Positions 8,401-13,111 of a DNA stretch of 13,436 bases are shown piece after piece. A program made the position numbers and the translations under genes. A model generated the notes under the pieces. It made no database searches and was not told the origin of the DNA. It worked only from the letters and a program-made list of their open reading frames with translations. The first letter of the stretch is position 1. Each line of letters starts with the position of its first letter. This DNA is from CALGFI01 sp036374435 (lineage in GTDB: Bacteria > Actinomycetota > UBA4738 > HRBIN12), in NCBI GenBank assembly GCA_036374435.1, contig DASUTU010000108.1, positions 1 through 13,436 of the forward strand, written 5' to 3'.

Positions 8401-8548
8401 CCCCGAGACGGCCGTACCTCTGGTTCGCGAGGGACTGGAGGCACCCGCGAAGCCATCCCAAGGCGTCCCGTGCGACGAGCACGGCGAGGACGCTCGGACT
8501 GCGGACAGCGCCGGGCGTCGTGGGCGGTTCCAGGTGCGTGGTGGCCAT
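5486..8548 (-). CDS. Large membrane glycosyltransferase: GT2 domain plus multi-pass membrane domain and ectodomain
   Basis: This 1020-residue protein is a fusion. Residues about 18-250 are a GT-A family 2 transferase with DNASTDG (54-60), the metal-binding LHDDV (105-109) and the acceptor-side HHDDLDFGWR (209-218). Hydrophobic segments occur near 270-295, and a multi-pass block of about ten segments spans roughly 380-800. Next comes a soluble stretch of about 180 residues, presumably outside the membrane, and a last membrane helix near 1001-1013. Such a layout suggests sugar transfer at the membrane coupled to handling of a lipid-linked glycan, but the sugar and acceptor cannot be read. The start is ATG 8548; an in-frame GTG at 8623 lies within the upstream terminator hairpin and is rejected. 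No clear Shine-Dalgarno precedes 8548. The stop overlaps DUF5719. The family call is firm; the biochemical role is open. Confidence 0.88.
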   Translation of the reverse strand: MATTHLEPPTTPGAVRSPSVLAVLVARDALGWLRGCLQSLANQRYGRLGVVAVDNASTDGTRALLAQALGEQRVIGLPDNRGLAGAVQAALDLPAATAADYLLILHDDVALEPDAVSRMVEAAEGIQGVERVGIVGPKVVDWDDPRLLRDVGRSTDRFGHPYTPLQEDELDQGQFDRVLEVLFVSSCAMLVSREAWRRTGAFDERYAGHHDDLDFGWRARLAGFRVLMTPLAVVRHRSSTARGDRPEPHRRRSSRFYAERAGLASMLKDYGLLTLLWLLPVYAVLGMARLAFLAVSRRFEDAYELVAAWGWNFLHLPGTLRRRVRAQSVRSVRDRAVRPFMAPTFRLPRWFERAEEFLEEEIPDEEDGRPLPRRAAAVASGHPVLVASAVGIVLWALAIRHFIGPETIQGGAMPSFPDAGGAFGELFSAVRTTVLGGAQAASPALASVGGVTWASFSNPDLAEKVVLAALLPMAAIIAYRSFARQSGRPGSAVAAAAAYALSGVALWAFSEGRIPLLVGLAALPVIWDRADAAFGPRVPERPFRLGVSLGVAVAIAISFEPGLLLAVGLVIVVHAVAGRRRGRGLGLTALAAAAAAVLAFPAVGDVAADPAAALTSFVGTGDPWSVLRLAPGGAPGSWALAGFLPVAALLCFAAVETDRGRAWRAMSVAVAGTAAAWASATGRLPEEVANAPVYLLLAAFASAAVVAYGASGLVEGLERRAFGLRQIGAGALTLVLGVGLGAQALQVTLAEWGVHANGLPPAWPVVDASGPGEFRILWLGAPGGDRFPAPGGDPMGVVEAGDASLRFGLTDRRGATALDIGRARIGPGYDHLEESLGEILGGESAHGGTLLGPFGIRYLVAEEGDLPPAAMELLESQVDLDRVPAGGLTIFQNAAELPPAFVASDPAWVSSVETAEPVSVAGRPPVAVTRIRPPQTDPEPQPVDGGELVVADQHEPAWRIENAGERLTPRLAFGWGMGAEVASDEVAYVYTDQWVRRVELWALAGLWLAALWITRKPGSA

Positions 8549-8605
8549 GAGGTGCGCGCGTGCGCGCGGCGGCGAGCCTAGCACGCCGCTGAGGGCTGAC
8601 GATGG

Positions 8606-8645
8606 AACGCGGAAGGGGGGCACCGCCCCCCTTCCGAACCGCGTT
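8606..8645 (-). terminator. Strong stem-loop terminator after the histone H1-like gene
   Basis: GGAAGGGGGGC (8611-8621) pairs perfectly with GCCCCCCTTCC (8625-8635) around three bases, and AACGC/GCGTT can extend the stem around a small bulge. It starts 11 bases after the H1-like stop and lies 58 bases before the glycosyltransferase ATG. It has no U-tract. It should end the whiB-H1 transcript. Confidence 0.7.
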
Positions 8646-8656
8646 GCGATCCGGCG

Positions 8657-9022
8657 TTACCGCTTCTTCGCGGTCCGCCGCTTCGCCGGCTTCCTGGCCG
8701 CCGCTTTCCTCGCCGCCGGCTTGCGCGCGGAGGTCCGCTTGGTGGCGGTCGACTTGCGCGCCGCCGGCTTGCGCCGGGCCGTCGTCTTGCGTTTGGCCGT
8801 CGACTTCCGCTTCGCCGTCGACTTGCGCTTCGCCGTCGACTTGCGGGCCGCCGTCTTCCGCTTGGCGGTCGACTTGCGCTTGGCCGTCGACTTGCGGGCC
8901 GCCGGCTTCCTCGCCGTGGTCTTCCGCTTCGCGGTCGTCTTCCGCGCCGTCGATTTGCGCGCGGCCGGCTTGCGAGCCGTGGACTTCCTCTTGGCCGTCG
9001 ACTTCTTCCTCGCTGGGGACAT
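8657..9022 (-). CDS. Histone H1-like, Lys/Ala/Arg/Thr-rich DNA-binding protein
   Basis: The 121 residues are almost wholly repeats of short units such as STAKRK, STARK, PAARK and TTAKRK. There is no globular HU, winged-helix or enzyme domain. This is the composition of eukaryotic H1 tails, bacterial Hc1-like proteins and the C-terminal tail of actinobacterial HupB, so a DNA-compacting or nucleoid role is likely; direct evidence is only compositional. ATG 9022 is supported by GGAAGGGGG about seven bases upstream. Only 22 bases separate it from the whiB stop, and a strong terminator follows, so whiB and this gene form one unit. The repeats persist at the DNA level (recurring GTCGACTTGCG), so length may vary between strains. 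An open frame opposite it encodes a hydrophobic shadow and is not real. Confidence 0.88.
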   Translation of the reverse strand: MSPARKKSTAKRKSTARKPAARKSTARKTTAKRKTTARKPAARKSTAKRKSTAKRKTAARKSTAKRKSTAKRKSTAKRKTTARRKPAARKSTATKRTSARKPAARKAAARKPAKRRTAKKR

Positions 9023-9044
9023 CGGTCACCCCCTTCCAATCAGC

Positions 9045-9272
9045 TCAGGACGCCATGCGCTTCAGGCGTCGCCGTTCCCGTTCGCTCATCCCTCCCCATA
9101 CCCCGTAGCGCTCGTCACGCCGCAGGGCGTAGTTCAGGCATTCGATCCGAACGGGGCAGTCAGCGCAGATCCGCTTGGCCTCCCTCGATGACCCTCCCTT
9201 CTCCGGAAAGAACACCTCGGGGTCGTGCTCGCGGCATCGTGCCCGTTCTTGCCACGGGATGTAGTGATGCAC
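9045..9272 (-). CDS. whiB: WhiB-family iron-sulfur regulator
   Basis: This 75-residue protein has the Wbl signature: Cys13, Cys36, Cys39 and Cys45 (C-x22-C-x2-C-x5-C) for a [4Fe-4S] cluster, the GVWGG turn at 57-61, and a basic C-terminus SERERRRLKR for DNA contact. Wbl proteins bind the main sigma factor and tune promoters; those beside DUF3499 and fbiA are WhiB2/WhmD-like and linked to septation and late development. The exact subclass here is inferred from neighbours. GTG 9272 is preceded by GGGGAGAG at a good distance. Just upstream lies a 24-bp palindrome overlapping the predicted -10, so the gene may be repressed or autoregulated. It is co-transcribed with the H1-like gene. It is very short because the N-terminal extension is minimal. 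Confidence 0.95.
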   Translation of the reverse strand: MHHYIPWQERARCREHDPEVFFPEKGGSSREAKRICADCPVRIECLNYALRRDERYGVWGGMSERERRRLKRMAS

Positions 9273-9285
9273 CGCTCTCTCCCCC

Positions 9286-9309
9286 CAGAATCACACACCT
9301 GTGATTCTG
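9286..9309. promoter_or_regulatory. 24-bp perfect palindrome upstream of whiB, operator candidate
   Basis: CAGAATCACA (9286-9295) and TGTGATTCTG (9300-9309) are perfect complements around four bases. The core ATCACA-N4-TGTGAT is identical to the site before DUF3499. It ends 13 bases before the whiB GTG and covers the predicted -10 and start site. As RNA it could also form a ten-pair hairpin next to the ribosome site. Confidence 0.7.
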
Positions 9310-9333
9310 AAGTATCCGTCCCCTCCTTGACAA
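9304..9333 (-). promoter_or_regulatory. Predicted whiB promoter
   Basis: On the minus strand TTGTCA (9333-9328) is followed after 18 bases by CAGAAT (9309-9304); matches to consensus are about 5/6 and 4/6. Transcription would start near 9297, in the middle of the palindrome. The rest of the 187-base gap 9273-9459 is noticeably less GC-rich than the genes around it, as expected for a promoter region. It also holds a CGGCG/CGCCG mini-hairpin (9392-9405) of unclear use. Confidence 0.45.
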
Positions 9334-9436
9334 GAGGGAAATCCGAGATCCGGAGCACCTCATCATGTGTCTCCCCGTAGGAAATCGAATACGGCGGAAA
9401 CGCCGAGTGCAAGACTCCGAGTGAAGAATCTTGGCG

Positions 9437-9473
9437 GTCAATCTAGCTGACGGATTCGGTCAGTGAGATTGAC
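9437..9473 (-). terminator. Two-part stem-loop overlapping the fbiC stop codon
   Basis: GTCAATCT (9437-9444) pairs with AGATTGAC (9466-9473), and CTGAC (9447-9451) with GTCAG (9459-9463), leaving a 2x2 internal loop and a seven-base loop. The fbiC TGA (9462-9460) lies in the inner stem. It is a natural terminator or mRNA-stabilising end, though AT-richer than the other hairpins and without a clear U-run. Confidence 0.45.
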
Positions 9474-12033
9474 GGAATTGGGCTCCGACCGCGTCCAAAG
9501 GCATGGGGAGATCGGGCTCGACGACCACGAGCTCGTCCACAGCGTGTGGTATCGACGTCTCGGAGGCGTTGCGCGGCAAGAGTTCGTAGGTCGTCGTCCG
9601 CTCCACTGGCATGCGACCGATCGCACGGATGGCGTTCTCGAGCTCGTGCGGCTCCATGCGGATCCCCCACGTCGCGCCCGCCATGCGGCTAATCGTCTCC
9701 TCGAGCAATGTGCCGCCGAAATCGTTCGCGCCTCCCCGCAGGATCATCTGGGACGCCTCCACCCCGAGCTTGACCCACGACACCTGAATGTTGTGGATAA
9801 CTCCATCGAGGAGGATCCGGGCGACCGCGTGCATCCGCCGGCTCTCGTCGAACGTCGCGCCGGGCCGCGCCTTCCCGGCGAGGTAGATCGGGGCGTTCTG
9901 GTGCACGAACGGCAGCGGAACGAACTCCGTGAACCCGCCCGTGTCCCGCTGGATCGACGCGATGCGCCGGATGTGGAAAACCCAGTGCGGCGGGGCGTCC
10001 ACGTGGCCGTACATGATCGTGGACGAGCTCCGGATGCCGAGTTCGTGGGCCTCGCGAACGATCGTCTCCCAGGTGTCTGCGGGGAGCTTGCCCTTGGTCA
10101 GGAGCCAGCGCACGTCGTCGTCGAGGATCTCGGCGGCCGTCCCCGGGATGGTGCCGAGCCCACGCCGGCGGCACTCCTGGAGGAACTCGCGGAACGAGAC
10201 GCCGAGCTTGGTCGAGCCGTTCAGCACCTCCATGGGGCTGAACGCGTGGATGTGGATATCCGGGGCGGCCGCGCGAATGGCGTCCAGGAGGTCGAAATAG
10301 AACGTTCCGGGCAGATCGGGATGGATCCCGCCCTGCATGCAGATCTCGGTTGCGCCGAAGGCGACGGCCTCGCGCGTCCGCTGGGCCACCTCCTCGAGCG
10401 TCAACGTGTAGGACTCCGGATCGACCTCGCGTTGCGCGAAGGCGCAGAACCGGCATCCCACGTAGCACACGTTGGTGAAGTTGATGTTTCGGTTCCGCAC
10501 GTAGGTGATCACGTCGCCGACCGCCTCGCGGCGAAGACCGTCGGCCACCGAGCACACGGCCTCCAACGCGGCGCCCTCCGCCCGGAACAGCGATAGCGCC
10601 TCGTCGTCTCCGATCGGGAGGTGGCGCTCGGCCTTGTGAAGCGCGGATCGGATCTCCGCGTCGAGCCGCTCGGGCTCGAGCCCTGACCGCGCCCAGTCCC
10701 TGGTCACCTCGATCCCCTCGAGGTCGCCGTACACGATCTCGGCGTCCGCCCGCAGCCCCGCGCCGGCCTCCTTGGCGAACGTGAGGGCGATCGACCGCGG
10801 CTTCCATTGGACGTCGGGGTCCTGCCACGGGATCGGCTCCGGGACGGCACCTTCCACGGCCAGGCCGTCCTCGCCCAGGAGCGCGGACACCGGCGCCCGC
10901 ATCTTGCTCGCCAGGTAGGGATCGGGTCGAACGGCGTACCGAGCGTGGATCGTCAGGCGCTCGCGGAGCGCCAGGCCGCGCGCCGCCGTCCGTTCGGCCA
11001 GGGCGTCGACGGCCGGCCAGGGCCGTTCCGGGTTGACGTGATCGGGCGTGAGCGGCGACACGCCGCCCCAGTCGTCGATCCCGGCGTCGAGCAGCCGGAG
11101 CTGCCCGTCGGGGTCGGAGAGGTTGGGCGGGGCCTGGACGGTCATGTGGGGTCCGAGGATCACCCGGGCGGTGGCGACCGCCGCCAGGTACTCCTCCGGT
11201 TCCGGCGGCGGGGACCCGTGCATGGCCGTCCGAGGCTTCGGAAGGAAGTTCTGGACGATGACCTCCTGGACGTGCCCGTAGCGCCGGTGGAGATCGCGAA
11301 TGGCGAACAGGGACTCGGCCCGTTCGAGGACGGTCTCGCCGATCCCCACCAGGATCCCGGTCGTGAACGGGATGGCCAGGCGGCCGGCGTCTTCGATCGT
11401 CCGCAGCCGGACCGTCGGCACCTTGTCCGGGGACCCGAAGTGCGGCCCGCCGCGACGGGAGAGCCGATCGGAGGAGGTCTCGAGCATGAGGCCCATCGAG
11501 GCGCTCACGTGTTTGAGCCGAGCGAGCTCCTCGTACGACATCACGCCGGGATTCAGGTGCGGCAACAGCCCGGTGGACTCGATCACCGCGATGGCGGCCG
11601 CCCGCACGTACTCGAGCGTCGACGTGTAGCCGCGGGCCGCGAGCCACTCGCGGGCGATCTGGTACCGGTCCTCGGGGCGATCCCCCAGAGTGAACAGCGC
11701 TTCCTTGCAGCCCAGCCGCCGGCCGCCCTCCGCGATCGCCACGACCTGGTCGGGCGACAGGAACGGCGCGTCCATCTTCGCGGGCGGCTTGGCGAACGTG
11801 CAGTAGTGGCAATGGTCGCGGCACAACATCGTCAGGGGGACGAAGACCTTCCGCGAGTAGGTCACCGTGGCGCCGTGACCCAGGGCGCGGAGCCGCGCGG
11901 CCACCGACATCAGCGCCTCGAGCTCGTCCCCGCGGGCCTCCAGGAGACCCGACGCCTCGTCCGGCGACAGCGACTTCCCGGACTCCGCGCGGGCGAGCGC
12001 CCGTCGAACGACTCGTGGATTCGCGGGCTCCAT
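9460..12033 (-). CDS. fbiC: F420 deazaflavin (7,8-didemethyl-8-hydroxy-5-deazariboflavin) synthase, fused CofG-CofH
   Basis: This 857-residue protein has two radical-SAM halves, the actinobacterial FbiC arrangement. The CofG half carries CRDHCHYC (Cys71, 75, 78) and the CofH half CYVGCRFC (Cys523, 527, 530); both CxxxCxxC cluster sites are intact. Further landmarks are PHLNPGVMS, ETSSDRL, QNFLPKP, and in CofH ICMQGGIHPD, HIHAFSPMEV and GGANDFGGTLLEE. It joins tyrosine to the flavin precursor 5-amino-6-ribitylaminouracil to give F-0, the core of coenzyme F420. ATG 12033 gives the expected N-terminus and leaves only 29 bp to the opposite cofD ATG. No ribosome site is seen, so near-leaderless translation is likely. 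In mycobacteria fbiC sits elsewhere; here it faces fbiA, gathering the F420 pathway in one place. Confidence 0.97.
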   Translation of the reverse strand: MEPANPRVVRRALARAESGKSLSPDEASGLLEARGDELEALMSVAARLRALGHGATVTYSRKVFVPLTMLCRDHCHYCTFAKPPAKMDAPFLSPDQVVAIAEGGRRLGCKEALFTLGDRPEDRYQIAREWLAARGYTSTLEYVRAAAIAVIESTGLLPHLNPGVMSYEELARLKHVSASMGLMLETSSDRLSRRGGPHFGSPDKVPTVRLRTIEDAGRLAIPFTTGILVGIGETVLERAESLFAIRDLHRRYGHVQEVIVQNFLPKPRTAMHGSPPPEPEEYLAAVATARVILGPHMTVQAPPNLSDPDGQLRLLDAGIDDWGGVSPLTPDHVNPERPWPAVDALAERTAARGLALRERLTIHARYAVRPDPYLASKMRAPVSALLGEDGLAVEGAVPEPIPWQDPDVQWKPRSIALTFAKEAGAGLRADAEIVYGDLEGIEVTRDWARSGLEPERLDAEIRSALHKAERHLPIGDDEALSLFRAEGAALEAVCSVADGLRREAVGDVITYVRNRNINFTNVCYVGCRFCAFAQREVDPESYTLTLEEVAQRTREAVAFGATEICMQGGIHPDLPGTFYFDLLDAIRAAAPDIHIHAFSPMEVLNGSTKLGVSFREFLQECRRRGLGTIPGTAAEILDDDVRWLLTKGKLPADTWETIVREAHELGIRSSSTIMYGHVDAPPHWVFHIRRIASIQRDTGGFTEFVPLPFVHQNAPIYLAGKARPGATFDESRRMHAVARILLDGVIHNIQVSWVKLGVEASQMILRGGANDFGGTLLEETISRMAGATWGIRMEPHELENAIRAIGRMPVERTTTYELLPRNASETSIPHAVDELVVVEPDLPMPLDAVGAQFRQSH

Positions 12034-12062
12034 CGGGCCGCGAGCGTACTACGCTCCGGTCG
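12034..12062. promoter_or_regulatory. Shared divergent promoter between fbiC and cofD with central palindrome
   Basis: The whole gap is 29 bp. GAGCGTA (12042-12048) and TACGCTC (12050-12056) form a perfect inverted repeat around one base. Each arm supplies a TACGCT that fits the TANNNT -10 pattern: plus strand 12050-12055, seven bases before the cofD ATG; minus strand 12048-12043, nine bases before the fbiC ATG. No ribosome sites are present on either side and no convincing -35 is seen. Confidence 0.5.
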
Positions 12063-13004
12063 ATGCGCGTGACGGCTCTGGCGGGTGGCATCGGAGCGGG
12101 CAAGTTCCTGCGCGGACTCGTTCGGGTCGCTCCGCCGTCGGACGTGACGGTCGTGGCGAACACGGGGGACGACATCGTCCTGCACGGCCTTCACGTCTCC
12201 CCCGACCTCGACTCCGTCACCTATTGGCTCGGCGACGTGTTCGACCGCGAGCGCGGGTGGGGCCGGCGCGACGAGACCTTCCGGGCGGTTCAGGAGCTTC
12301 ACGCGTTCGATCCCCGCCTCGCATGGTTCAACCTCGGCGACCTCGACCTGGGGACCCATCTGTTCCGGACGAGCCTCCTCTCCTCCGGCCTGGCGCTCAG
12401 CGAGGTCACCGCCGGGATCACGGCGCGCTTCGGCGTGCGGGCGCGGCTGTTGCCGATGTCCGATGACCCGGTGACCACGCGCATCACGGTGGTGGCCGGC
12501 GGGAACGAGCGAGAGCTGCACTTCCAGGAGTACTGGGTTCGCCGGCAGGCCCGCGACGAGGTCAAGGCCGTTCGCTACGAGGGCGCCGACTCGGCGCGGG
12601 CGGCTCCCGGGGTGCTCGAGGCGATCGGCCACGCAGACGTCGTCGTGGTGTGTCCCTCGAACCCCGTCGCCTCCATCGGGCCGATCCTCGCCGTCCCGGG
12701 CGTGCGAGACGCGGTCGCCGAACGGCGGGACCGCACCGTCGGGATCAGCGGCATCGTCGCCGGGGCGCCCCTCGCGGGCATGGCCGACAAGCTCATGCCG
12801 GTGGCCGGGCTCGAGGTGACGGCGGCCGGCGCCGCGGACGCGTACGCGGACCTGCTGACGGGCTGGGTGGTCGATCGGACCGACCGGTCGCTGGCGCCGC
12901 GCATCGAAGCTCGCGGGATCCGGGTGGCCGCAACCGACACGATCATGACCGACGACGCGACCGCCGAGGCGCTGGCGCGGGTGGCGCTCGAGCTGCTGGG
13001 GTGA
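12063..13004 (+). CDS. fbiA: F420 biosynthesis transferase CofD/FbiA
   Basis: This 313-residue protein is close to the usual length. The N-terminus MRVTALAGGIGAGKFLRGL holds the nucleotide-site glycine loop, followed by NTGDD (residues 33-37), the characteristic LHVSPDLDSVTYWL, PMSDDPVTTRI and CPSNPVASIGPIL. The enzyme transfers a phospho-three-carbon acid from its guanylylated form onto F-0; in actinobacteria the donor derives from phosphoenolpyruvate, giving dehydro-F420-0. The step follows FbiC, encoded head-to-head. ATG 12063 starts the conserved sequence; an in-frame GTG at 12015 lies inside fbiC and is rejected. There is no Shine-Dalgarno, but a TANNNT hexamer seven bases upstream suggests a leaderless message. 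The stop at 13002-13004 lies within GTGA, the first base run of a tandem repeat leading to cofE. Confidence 0.96.
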   Translation: MRVTALAGGIGAGKFLRGLVRVAPPSDVTVVANTGDDIVLHGLHVSPDLDSVTYWLGDVFDRERGWGRRDETFRAVQELHAFDPRLAWFNLGDLDLGTHLFRTSLLSSGLALSEVTAGITARFGVRARLLPMSDDPVTTRITVVAGGNERELHFQEYWVRRQARDEVKAVRYEGADSARAAPGVLEAIGHADVVVVCPSNPVASIGPILAVPGVRDAVAERRDRTVGISGIVAGAPLAGMADKLMPVAGLEVTAAGAADAYADLLTGWVVDRTDRSLAPRIEARGIRVAATDTIMTDDATAEALARVALELLG

Positions 13005-13102
13005 GCGCGAAGCGCGGGGTGGGCGGGAGAGCTGGGGTGAGCGCGAAGCGCGGGGCGGGCGGGAGAGCTGGGGGTGAGCGCGAAGCGCGGGGTGGGCGGA
13101 GA
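13001..13102 (+). repeat. Three-copy GC-rich tandem repeat between cofD and cofE, period 36-37
   Basis: Units begin with GTGAGCGCGAAGCGC at 13001, 13037 and 13074, each followed by GGGG, GGGCGG and GAGAG segments. Copies one and two are 36 bases (twelve codons); an extra G makes the step to copy three 37. The unit echoes the cofD end (GAGCTG then GGGTGA), so it probably arose by duplicating the cofD stop region. Each copy carries a small GCGC-GAA-GCGC hairpin and a purine-rich, ribosome-site-like GGGAG. Confidence 0.9.
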
Positions 13103-13111
13103 GAAACGCGC

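Noticed and set aside
8549..8623. Upstream GTG start adding 25 residues to the glycosyltransferase
   Set aside because: The start would sit in the loop of the terminator hairpin of the preceding gene and the added residues show no conserved character.
8657..9022. CRISPR-like or satellite array
   Set aside because: The repeats are degenerate, lack unique spacers and encode an intact Lys/Ala-rich protein.
5393..9029. Very long open frames on both strands over the glycosyltransferase (for example 5393-7672 plus, 5655-9029 minus)
   Set aside because: Frames of biased Arg/Gly/Pro composition created by high GC; the 5486-8548 minus frame has GT2 motifs and membrane helices.
8259..9191. Plus-strand frame rich in Phe/Leu/Ala/Val opposite the H1-like gene, looking like a membrane protein
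   Set aside because: It is the antisense of Lys/Ala codons and lacks any start signal of its own.
9286..9309. CRP/FNR-type binding site
   Set aside because: CRP sites read TGTGA-N6-TCACA; here the half-sites are in the opposite order (TCACA-N4-TGTGA), so this is a different palindrome.
9286..9309. Terminator of fbiC
   Set aside because: It is about 150 bases past the fbiC stop, is not followed by T residues on the minus strand, and its core recurs at another promoter.
9689..12175. Long minus-strand frame overlapping fbiC and plus-strand frames such as 10807-12072
   Set aside because: They lack motifs and conflict with both complete radical-SAM halves of fbiC.
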